Positions 1 through 11,700 of a stretch of 64,000 bases of DNA are shown one piece after another. Under the pieces are notes generated by a model. That model searched no databases. It was not told the DNA's origin and worked only from the letters and a program-made list of their open reading frames with translations. This stretch comes from Phoronis australis (lineage: Eukaryota; Phoronida; Phoronidae), in the NCBI GenBank assembly GCA_002633005.1, contig NMRA01000045.1, positions 229,456 through 293,455 on the forward strand, read 5' to 3'. The translations under genes and the position numbers were made by a program. How positions within the stretch are numbered: the first letter of the stretch is position 1; the number at the start of each line of letters is the position of its first letter.

Positions 1-65
1 GAATCATGACAAAAAAAGAAATCATCCCAAATCAAGTAATTTTTATCGTTACTTTAAAAAGACCA

Positions 66-145
66 AAATAGAAGAATAAGTCCACTTCCACACAAAAGTA
101 AAGTGATATAATAATGCTTCTATCACAGGTCTCTTTTATTCCAAG
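66..145 (+). repeat. Dispersed repeat copy 1 (partner at 560-640)
   Basis: AAGTCCAC(T/C)TCCACA, a run of A-rich sequence, AATGCTTCTATC(A/G)CAGG and CTTTTAT occur in the same order here and at 560-640. The two copies are in direct orientation. Confidence 0.55.
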
Positions 146-344
146 CCACACTCGTATTCTGTTGAAATCAGTAAAGCACGAACAGCTGGAAAAAAGTGTT
201 GAAATTGCCGCATTGGTCTCAAACTGATTGTTATTACTATAATTCTAATTATTGCTGTTAGGTTATCACAAAACCTTTTAAGTCAGTTCCGCAAGCCACC
301 TATTGGCCACATCACGTGACCTAATGAACAATAGTCTGAAAAGA

Positions 345-414
345 TTTCTGCCCCGACTGGGACTCCAGCCCGGGACCTTCTGCTAACCATGCAGACACTC
401 TAATCTACTGAGCC
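345..414 (-). repeat. tRNA-derived SINE head
   Basis: On the minus strand there is an A-box-like GGCTCAGTAGATTAGAGTG, and about 40 bases later a B-box-like GGGCTGGAGTCCC. That is the spacing of a tRNA-type pol III promoter. The flanks do not form an acceptor stem, so I call a SINE head, not a tRNA gene. Confidence 0.6.
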
Positions 415-559
415 ATGTATTATGTTGTTATGTTATGTGGCTAACTTCATAACGTCATCTTCTCCAAAACGCTGTAACAGTTGGGAAATATTTGCAAAAT
501 GTTTCACTTTTGCACGAGGGATTATAAAAAACAGGGCTTTCATGATCTTTATGAATATA

Positions 560-640
560 AGAGAAAAAGTCCACCTCCACATAAAAATAAAGAGATATTT
601 AATGCTTCTATCGCAGGCAGCTTTTATCGACCAACTCAAA
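560..640 (+). repeat. Dispersed repeat copy 2 (partner at 66-145)
   Basis: Direct copy of the segment at 66-145, about 490 bases away, with the SINE head between them. Confidence 0.55.
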
Positions 641-2571
641 AATTGCATAAAAATGGAATATTTTAGAAAACTGTCACCACATTTTTGATATTTCCTTTTA
701 AATATATACATCAAAAGTAAATTTGATCATTTTATTGCTATGAATGTACCTTTCCTTTTTGGTACATGTTAACACAAAAACATTGGTCACACAAAACTAA
801 TGCCAAATTGGTATAAATTCAATAATCAAATTCTACAGGCTTTCTACATTCAGAAAATGTGTGTATGAAACATTTTTTTATTCAGTCTATAATTCTGCCG
901 ATATTTGTCTAAATGCACAGGCTTTTCACCAAGTTGTTCCGTAACCTTTAGATAATAGTATTTGTATCATTCACCACAAAACTAAAGTGTCTCTCAATTT
1001 GTATTGGACGCTCATTCATGCACAGCTCAAATATGGTCAGTCTGTCACATGGTCGAAGATAATAACATTACACTAAGCCACACAGAAGGCACATTTGTAT
1101 CTGAATCCAGTAAACATCCTTCATCCGGACAATTTCTAGCATGTGACTTTGAAGTATTTCCACACTAAGCTGTATTATGACAAGAGTTCTTCACGGATAT
1201 TAACTAAACGTTTTAAGAAATCCTGCAATAGCAGAAACAAAGAAACAACTTTTTAACTTTCAGTTCTATTTTGCTATCTGGAAAGTTTACATGTAAAGTC
1301 ACCTTGTGACTGAAATACGTGTTTCCGTTCACACAGGGATACTAGCTTGCAATTGCCGCCATGTTTTCATGAGAGTACAAAACATACACATCAACCGATT
1401 CTCCTACCAAAAAGCGCAGTACAGAAATGATAAGTTTTTAATATTTGGTTCTCATGACGTGTCCAATGACATCAATCAATCACTCTCAAGTGAAGTTGCC
1501 AAGAATCTCAATAGTAGCTTATCTCTATATCAACGTACAGTTCACATGTAACTGCAATTCATATCACTTTGTGATGAATAGAGCTTTTTCTCACCGACAT
1601 TTTATGTGTTACTACTTGGAAAACCCAGCAGATGCTGGCGAAATGTTGCCCTTTCATCTCATTGACAAGTAAGTTCATAATTTTCTGCATAGTGTATATG
1701 TGTATAAGTATATGTATTACAACTGTTTTGTGTTGTTTCTACAATAATTCAATGTGTAATGGTTACCAGTTGCCCAGACATAATGTTATGGTAATTCCAC
1801 TTCAGGGTAGTAACGCTATTCATTGTATTAACCTTAAACTATTCTCGTGAAATAAACTTAAAAAAGTACGAAAATGCCAATACCTTTGTAGATAAGAACA
1901 TAAATTATACGTTTACATCCACGTTAGGAAAGAACCTGGACATTTCCGTCAACGAAATAGCCTGATATAGCAGTTGCTGCTTCACCGTATACGTGAAAAA
2001 GTGATGCATAAAGCACTGGAATTTGGCTTTTCACAAGACCATTTTTACACCTTCAAAAGCTTCCAATAGGAGCAAGCCTCGACCCCCTCACTGCCTATAG
2101 CATAAACTTAGTAAAATCGTGAACATGGGAACAGTCTACAACTCATAGAATTGAACAGAATAAGACATTCTGTATCCAAGGGAACTTCTGTTGCTAAAGA
2201 GCAGCTGTAAATCTCTCGATTATTTTCAACCTATCAATTAAGGTCTGTGCCTAATTCAATTGGCAAATAAATCCTATTGACTAAGCAATCAGCTTCCCAG
2301 ACAATCACGGATGAAAAAGCCGACTATAGAAAAAAATCTTAACGTTACGTTGATTCATAGGCCTTAAACACAATTAAACAGACCGCGACTAATCAGGCGA
2401 GGTTACAGCATTCGATTTCAGATTACTGAAATACCTCAGTTGTAAAACGTGTATACTATGCTTTCAAAAAGATGAACAACTTGACAAAATGGTTGGTTAG
2501 TGTACACAGCATATCAACCTGCTACTAGCTCACACGTTGAACACTTCTGTGCACCTAGGCCCTGAACTCAC

Positions 2572-2714
2572 CTGGTTAGGAATGTGAATGACTTTCTTAA
2601 GGTTGCCATCCTTGCAATACAGCTTCACCATATTTTCACAGCCCAGGTCGGCTTGCCTAAGAAATCCCCCGCAGGCCAGCAAATCTCCGTCGTTTGACCA
2701 CTCTATCTTGACAT
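2572..2714 (-). CDS. TULP4: TULP4-like coding exon 6 (last in window)
   Basis: 143 nt between TCTGCAG| and AACCAG|GTGAGT, entering in phase 1 and ending in phase 0. It encodes VKIEWSNDGDLLACGGFLRQ and MVKLYCKDG, equivalent to the vertebrate segment with QWCTQGDLLAVAG and MVKFYNVRG. The next exon would start left of base 1. Confidence 0.9.
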
Positions 2715-5700
2715 CTGCAGACAAATAAATGAAAGTTAGAAATTACAAAACTGAAGCACCAATGAGCAAAATGTGTGTAATTTAAACTCAGCAGAACACA
2801 ACCAAGACTATTATTAACTACTTAAAACTTCACAAAAATCCTCTTACTTTGATTGATTGAGGAAAGTGCACTTTAGGTTTTCAAAACCTACTGAGAATAG
2901 TACCACATATGAATTTGGTTGCTTCAATATGTTTTGAGCATCACTTCGGGCCCACCAATGCCATCAATATCCAAAAGTAGAGAGCAGTTTGGCTTAATTT
3001 CAACTGCGACAACATGTGAATCTGGATAAGTTGTTCCATTCAGACCCATATTCACTAGAACTATTTTCAACCTTTAGGTCTTTGTCATTACGGTGCAAAA
3101 AGCTAACTCCACTCAACATTTTAACAAAACTCTACGTTTGCGTGATTACATCGTGTTTTCACATGTTCCTAAGTACTGCTGTGACTACCTGGGTAGCCCG
3201 ACACACCTAAAACAACAAAAATCACTCAAGGGAGGCTTTAACTGGACATCTATAGAGCACCTAGATCACCTTTCACTGCAATCAAAAACCAAAGGCCAAT
3301 TACCTCATCTCACCAAATTCAGTGCTTTCAGTAATGACTTCTATTGTTTCAATGACCTCATACTAAGATCTTCATGTACTAATTGCAGTAACTCATTGTT
3401 ATTAAGTCAACAGAAAGTGTCCATGGTGACTCACCCACAATTCCCGTGTGTATTGTCTTATAGTCAACATCATCGTAATTTGACATGAGTAAGACAGCAC
3501 CGTACTTGAAACTAACAGCCAACATGTGTGACTTACAGCAGTCGTCTGCAAACAAGGAGAAAAAATGTTATTGTATCATTAGAAAAGGATGCTGACAAAT
3601 TTGTTTATTTATTAAAAATTTCATACTTACTACGTAATAATAAAGTAATCTAGCAACAGCCCTACTTAAACGCAAAACACGGCCAAATTCCGTAGACAGA
3701 AGAGTCTGGTGAAGAGAGCTAGTCATGTGCTTTTCTTGGAATATATGGTGATATCTCGCAAAGTCTCTAGTAAATGACCAGGCGTTTTTGCAAGGTTCTC
3801 ACATCTACGGGAAGAATGCCTGATTGATATCAAACACAACGTGTTTAAAAAGCTCCATTAATTTTTCTCAGGGTGGACATCTTCTCAGACGTTTGTAATA
3901 CAGTGAGTCTGCATACCTAACATAAATGACCCGAGCAGTGTTCACATATTGCTTGCATGGCTTGATTCACCACCTTCATTGATGTAGCTTTGTTCAACTT
4001 GAGAATACTTCACTGTCTTCCAGTATTCTGCTATTCAGAAAAATACTGACAGCCACAACTCAGTAAAAGACCACTCTACTTCGACAATGGTCATGTCTCA
4101 TAAAATATAAAAAAGGCAAGCCTAGTCCATAACCACCATACTTTTAATCAGTCTACTTGCTACATGAAAACACACAAAACATGTCTTGTACTTTTCCATA
4201 CAATGACCAGGAATGGAAATCATTTCAGATTACGCAAAGCACTGGCAGGTAAAAAAGGGTGTCAAAAAATTTCCAACTATTTTCCAAAAGGGATCTGCTT
4301 CGTGTCAGTGGCAGGCGCTCTCCACATACCTTTAATATAGACACCAAGTGTTACTGTAGGAAGGTAAGTTTTAAAGCTAGATTGTTTATGTCAATAACCC
4401 AATGATTTTCATCATTAAATGGAAAAAATGATTATTAGACAAACAGTTATTTTAAGTCAACTTTTAAAAGTACTAACACTTCGGGCATTTTTTCCTAAGT
4501 ATGCGAAGAATGATCCCATCACTGCTCTCACATTTATCTCTTTAAAGTTTGAAACTTGATTGTCCTCACTTTCATACAATGGCCGACTTCAAATTTACCA
4601 GGTGACGCTAGCCCGACCAATGGTAGTCATGTTTGAGTGTTAGTCCGGAGACAACTCTACGCAGAGAAAATGCTTTCTGCTCTCAACGTATCCAAATGTT
4701 GTTAAGATCATATGAGACCTTACAGACAAGTCAGTGTAATAAGCAAATTATCTGTAAGGACACAAAAAAGTATATGTTTTCTGAAAGTAAAAAGCCTGTA
4801 GGAATTAATTTTTGAGGATACCTGCCATTACTTGGGTCACGTGACCATGTCTTTTTAATAAAATTTTGTTCAACAGAAAAGTACATAGCAAAACAGGGTA
4901 TCAATAACGTGATCAAATTTCACTTGATATAAAGGTTCGAGATGAGATCTTAACTAAATGATCGTTTATTTTCGTTTCATGAAGCCTTTCTCAACGGCAC
5001 CACCTGGTGACTGCAACATTTTCCATTTTGTAATACCAACGCCTCCACAAAGTTTAATGACCTGTAACAACTGTAGCGAAGATAACCTGACAAAATCCAT
5101 TACGGAATTCATTTCAAAGAAGACTAATAGCTACGTGTATGATAGCCTTGTCAAGCTAACTGCATTACAAGACGGGTCATGCTACACATTCCAATGGAGA
5201 AATCTGATAATTGAAAGGAATAATATGCAAAAATGAAACTTCACATTACAGACAAACATCATAGAGATAATGCCCAATTTCAGCTCCCTCATCTTAAAAG
5301 CTAACAGAGAACCAGACACAAACGTCTAATTGCAAACTCTGTAATCAATAATAATTGTTTGGCATAACCTGCTAATTGTATATTAGGAATGGTTACTTAA
5401 ACCATCCCTCATTAAAGAGCTGTTGCATGAAGCAGTTCCTCACTTGGATGGCATTTTGTTTTAGTCTACAATGTGGCACAGTAGCCCCGGAGGAGTAATC
5501 AAGATTCCTTAAAACAATAAGGATAAGAGCACAGTAGTTAGTGTTATAGGGAGCTATACCACCATCAGTTAAAGACCTAACACTATGAGGTTACTATCAG
5601 CTGATAGATAACTCACTGGGGTTGCACAGTGCTTTTCGAAAAACCCACACATATTCACTGAATGCGCTCTGCTCAACTCTGAACACCTTTTTACAATTCC

Positions 5701-8700
5701 AAGGACTTTTAGTCAACAATTGCGTATCAATTTTCTTCAGGTGGCCACCAATAAGACTCAGGAAACTAAAAATGCTCGCTCACAAGGAGGCAATGTAACA
5801 TGATTTGCCACGGTCAGAGTTCAAGTTTGGACAGATAATTTTACTGTACATGACCATGCACCATCAGATGACCACACAAAATGGTTTCCCTTCAAGTTTT
5901 GCGACCAGAAAAACTTTCACGGTCTCATTTGAATTTCTTTGTTTTCTAACAGATGCCAGTTGACACAGTTTAACTCGAAGGTCACACAATTTTTTATAAA
6001 GACTTATAGTGTATGAAATGTTAAACTAAATTTGAATACTGGTGGTTAAACAGTGTTTTGAAGAAGTTTAAATAAATAATAAATACATAAACAAAATTTA
6101 AACAAGGCATGGGTGAAAATCTACCCCTCCTAACATGTTGCCACAACACGCTACCCCGTACCTATTGGTGACCTGCTCCTAGCACGCTCGCTACCCTCGG
6201 ACTCTTCCTCGCCATCCTCCATGTTGAATTTCTCACACGACCATGCCATGCTCGCCATTTCCATGCCTTCAATTAGCTCGAACTGGTTCAACATAGCACC
6301 TGTTGACCCCATCACGATCACCTGACCACTAGATGTCCCCAGCAGTATCTGTGAAAAGTGGTAACTTCTAATGAAGACAAAAGTTGCCTTGCCATTAAGA
6401 CTTTAAAAAGCCCGAAATACAAGTCTATGGACACTTCTGGGAAAACCACTTCGGTAACATCTTTCAGTTGGCATTAGCATTCCACATTGCTTCCAAAGAA
6501 TACCACCACTTCACTTCAGAACAGACAAACAACATGCAGCACCTTATTCTTTCAAGCGGTCTATTTTTAATTCATTCACTATGATTCTTATACAAATATA
6601 CTGTGGTCTCATCCTAAGATAATTAAAAAGCAAGTCCATATATTGCAGCTATAGGGACCTGCCATGTGCAAGCTGAGAACGGAATGTTCCTGTACTACTA
6701 CAGGAGTTGAAAACAAGCAGAAAATGTAGCCTTACATAAACGACCTCATTCTACTCAACACCAACTCCCAACACCCAGTACAGGCACTTGTAAACCACAA
6801 GTGATCTTGTTTGCAAATAATTGCCAGGGCATTATGAGTTGATATGGGTTGAGGAAAATTTGTTCAATACTTAGTTCAATTCCCAGTTTAAGAGAATGGT
6901 TCTCAACATAAGGGAGTTAGAACCAGAATTTCCCATTTATAATCATCTCAATTACAAGAGTTACCACTGTTATTAGTACCTTTTCATCATCAGGGGTCCA
7001 GACACCTGTGGTGATCTTTGTTTCGTCGAGGTTGAGAGTGGACGACCAATATCTCTGACCGCCCACAGAGCCAACCAAAACGAAGCCATCTTCATAACAA
7101 ATGACCGCCATGCGACCATCGTGAGACCAGGAGAAGTCCATAACCTAAAAATGCCGAAATCTTTGATTAATACTTAAGCCCCTCACTCTCAATACTTTGA
7201 TTCTATGCTCAAATATCAGTTTTGTCCCCATCTCAATACTACTTAAAATCACTCGTATGTCCTCTCACCGCTCTGCAATATTTTGCTCAAATTATGTTGC
7301 AAACAGAACATTCTGCATGCCAGAAAATCGATTTCGACTAATTTTGACAAATGGACTCATAATTCTGCTATGAGAAGAGTCCGGGGCCCTTTTCACCCAG
7401 TTCCTTAAACAAGTCTGTTATGTTAAAGCTGTTATAAATTTGCCTTCTATCAACTGAAAATTACTTTTTAAATAGTCCTCTTAACGTCATAAAACAGAAG
7501 ATAACCTAATCAGTGTACGACACTGCTTTCAATGACGGCCTCCAGACATTACGAAGATAAAAAGGACATAAATGACTAAAGATGAACAATAATGAGACCT
7601 AAACAAATTGTGATGTCACACAGAAAACAGATCAGAGACTAACGATGGCATGTTAATTAACAAAACATATAAAAACAGCATGGACACATGAGGAGATAAG
7701 ACACAAAGATAATGAATAAATACATGTTTCAAATAGATGAGACCAGCTAAGTCCTGCGTACATCAAACTGGAGGACGATAGGAAGTGAAACATTGAGAGC
7801 AAGGGTCAGGTATACACTCACAATTAAACATTACCCTGTGGTTCAGGTATACACTGACAATCAAACATTACCGTGTGGTCCAGGTATACACTGACAATTA
7901 AACATTACCCTGTGGTCCAGGTATACACTGACAATTAAACATTACTCTGTGGTTCAGGTATACACTGACAACTCAACATTACCTTTCTATGTCTATCGTT
8001 AATCAGCTCTATAGACCATCGACCCTCGTGCCTGATCCACACGAAGATGACTCCTTTGTCATCGCATGTCACTAATTTCTGATACGGTTCATTCCACCTG
8101 ACCATTACAACCTGAAAACAAACAATTTTTATGCTGTGAGACCTCAGTGACTAGGTTTATTAAATTTCAAGATTTTTGCAAGAAAAATTTGTAAGGATGA
8201 CAGTGCATGTAGACCGAGTATGTGTCACAGAGTGACCAAATTGTCCCCTGCTGCCTCAAGATATACCTATTTTAAGGAGCGCCATAAAAACATAAACTAT
8301 CAATCATCGTCATTATCATTGCCTCGTATTACATTGAAATAATCATTATGATTTATTAAATTACACCGTATAAGTGAGTAATTACGCCCATGTTCAAACA
8401 ATATTTTTCAAAGATAATTTTTTGCTCAAGTGTTTCACGCATAAGTGCATACCGGGTATGTCTAAGCTAAAGTTATAGGCCCATGTGGTTATCTTTTGTA
8501 TATATATATATAGTTGTCAGAATTTTTTACTTATTTTCATTTTCCAAAACTATGGTAGAGAGATTGAAAATGGCATGGTAATAATTTAGTAATAATTGCT
8601 CCTTTCAAAAAAATCGGAAATAAAATTTCACTTGTAAGCTATATTTTGTCCATCCTAAATTAGCGAGACTTTACGGTAATTCCCAATATAGGTGCATATA

Positions 8701-11700
8701 CGATAACTATTCTACTATGCTTATTAAATAATGTTATTACATTATTATTACAAAGCATTTTCCTGATGTACAAAACAGGTGATTGCACAATACTTCAAGA
8801 GAGAGGAACCCAAGACAAACACAGAGAAACAAAATTGTCAGTGCTGGGTATGGTTCTACTGATAGGATTAGGACAGAGCGTTCAAAAAGCTGGCAGGCAA
8901 AATCTCTGTGAAACTTGGCGCGTAAAGTAAAAGCCCATTCACACAAGTCCAAAGCATTTCTTGCAAGACTTTTCCGCAACATCAGGCGAACACAGCTCCT
9001 AACTCTGCAATTTTTGTATACGCGCAATAAATTTCAAAGAGTCCAGCAAAATACAAAGAACGCCACGGATTCGCATGAATGGGTCTGTAATCAAAATAAA
9101 TGGCGCTTGACGAGATATATCACGTATCAAATTTCAGACAGATCCGTCAAGAGATGCCGGAGATACAGCACAAAAACTCAATTAATTAGCGAACAGTCAC
9201 CGGAAAATCTTGAATAACTTATGAACGGAGAGCCTGAGAGAAAAACTAACAATACACTATGGATAGCCCTTGACATGATGTATCCACATGAACAAATCAG
9301 AAAAATCCCTCCAGAGACAGCGGAGCTATGGCGTTTTGCGTCTGATTTCAACCAAAAACAATAGGCTTGGAGCTTTTCACAATATATGTTTTGTGTAAAT
9401 TCTACCCTGATCAGATTAGAAACGCCACCTGTAGCGTGGGAGCAAATAAACAAACAAAAACATTTATGACAAAGCAACCGACTTTAAAAAATTTCATTTC
9501 GAAAAATGACATATTCAACTTGGAAAATATTTGACAAGCAATAGTAGCAGGAATCACGGCTAGGCAGCTGAGGTTGGCAAATTAAGCATGGCAGACCCAG
9601 CTGCACAGCCACTAACCAAGTCATAATTCAATCAGTGTTGGCTGCCTTGTTAATACTATAGGTTGTCCAGACTTGTGTATGTATTATCAATAAACCAATA
9701 GATTGAGTGGCAAACACAAACTGGCTTGATAGGTCATCCCAATGGACAGGGGGGGGATGCATCAGGGAGGTACAACAGTAAACTTGTGAATGTGTAGCAG
9801 ATTGAAAAAATGATCAAGTTACTCAGAGTTCCTCAGAACGGAACATTCAAAAGTGACTGACCTGCAATTACAAATACATCTTTGAAAGTCCATGTCCCGA
9901 GTGTTCGGAGGTTGTATGTTAAGTCTTAGAAAAAATGCAATGAACTGGTATCAAAAGTCCAAAATGTCCTAATTTTCATAAAAAAGGACTAATCTCCCAA
10001 TTCTTCAAACTCATTGGATAGGTTTTCAATCTCGCCGTAAGTAAGCCAAACTCATCACCGCAAAATTCAAACTTGATGCAGTCACGAGTCAAAATAGGTT
10101 GTCAGAACATTGGATCTACCAAGAAGTCTATGTCAAAATTGTAAACATTTCACATTTGTCTTATTTAACAAATGTCTATTGCACAACATAGATTAAAAAT
10201 TACGTCATTTTCTGTCTACGCATAAAATAAGCACTTTTTGTATCTACACTATGAAAACTTTTGACATAGTTCCCCAAAAAGCTGTAAAGCAGTCGTTTTA
10301 CAACACTGTCTGATTTATAAAACATTTTGAACATCATTTTTTACTTCAAATAATAGATAAATTTAATTTAGTCTAAAAATAAGGATTTTGTGATCAGTTT
10401 TTATTATTATGGCCCTAAATAATAACAGGTGACATTAAATTTCACAATGACCTCATACTACATAATCAAACCACCTAAGTTGTTTCACTGAAAACGCGAG
10501 ACCCATTAAAAATAAAGTACCGAAGAAAAAATAATGGTTTTAACCAACCTATTTGCAGAAGTCAAAACGCTAAAATTTGAGATACCTGGTACTTAAAATA
10601 CAGAAGGCCATTACTCACGCTCACATAAGAAAGTCATTAAAGTGGAAATAGAAATAAAGGTGTGAAAACTTCAAACTGAAATCATGCAATGGAATTAATC
10701 TGTTTCCAAAGGATTTCAATAATCAACTTAACTTGGGGTAACCCACGTAAATTTCAAATTTTTGCCACAGAGGCCTTTGTTTAGGCAGCAGTGACCTTCT
10801 GTTCTCCATATTTTTTAAAAATTCGACTACAAATTAAAATTGCGTTGAACAACCTTGAGAGGAAAAAATCATGCCGATCTGAGAAGAAGACTTTGAGCTT
10901 GTCAAATGTGCAAGCTTAAAATCCAAAGTTACTAATTCCGGCAGTGTAACGTGTAGCATTGGTAGTACAGGCGTGAGCAATCAGGAGACAGATTATGTCC
11001 AATACAGTTAGGACAAATCTCATTATATCTACATGAAAGCCGTCAACGGAAGGTTTTGTCAATATCAAAATCAGCTATAATTTCTAAATTTAGCCTCTCA
11101 TCTCCAGTCAAAATGTGCTCTCCAGACAGCTCAGTGGTAATGAGAAATGCGTGGAAGACAGTGTAGAATGGAATACACAGGTTTATGAATTTGAAGCTCA
11201 TACCTGGCAAACTGAACACAATTCCCACTTCCCGAATTCAACTTTTTGCTTTAGCGGATGTAGAAAAATGAACTGTATGACCGACATAGTTTGTGAAAGG
11301 TGGAGCCACAAACACAATTCTGAGCCGAGTTGGTGAAGAACAATTTATCGCAACACAATCGGCCAATCAAACAATTTTATAAACCTTGCAACTCACCATG
11401 AAACAGTAACATTTAATCGGTATTAGAATTACGAACGGTGATGTACAAGGGTGATTACTAAAGCACCAGTGGGACAATTGACCTAATGACATTGTGGCTA
11501 AACATTGCAGAATAAAACGGGGAACTGTTGGTAATTTAGGAATTCAAAGTAGCTATTCAATAACCTCTGGTGTTTACGAATTTCAAATAAAAACTCGAAA
11601 CATTTCACCAAAATACCTCCGAAAACCAATCAGAATATGCTGAATCTGTCCAAAAGTGTTCTCGTCTCCTTAATGGAAGCAAAAACTCATGAAAATCAAT

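Larger units (their letters stand above)
1..2571. other. Partial TULP4-like intron 6 and left edge
   Basis: No coding exon is recognisable on either strand. It holds a minus-strand tRNA-like SINE head (345-414) between two similar direct-repeat stretches (about 66-145 and 560-640). The rest is AT-rich sequence with only short chance ORFs. Confidence 0.6.
2715..6979. other. TULP4-like introns 3-5
   Basis: Between exons 3 and 6 only intronic sequence is seen. The longest open frame on the opposite strand (3093-3488) overlaps exon 5, lacks compositional support and is treated as chance. A dispersed repeat copy lies at 4852-4952. Confidence 0.6.

Noticed and set aside
3093-3488. 131-codon plus-strand ORF
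   Set aside because: It overlaps TULP4-like exon 5 on the other strand, the product has no recognisable domain, and its composition is that of the AT-rich intron. Treated as chance.
8501-8512. TATA box of a promoter
   Set aside because: It is part of a (TA)n run inside an intron with no start codon or exon downstream in a fitting position.
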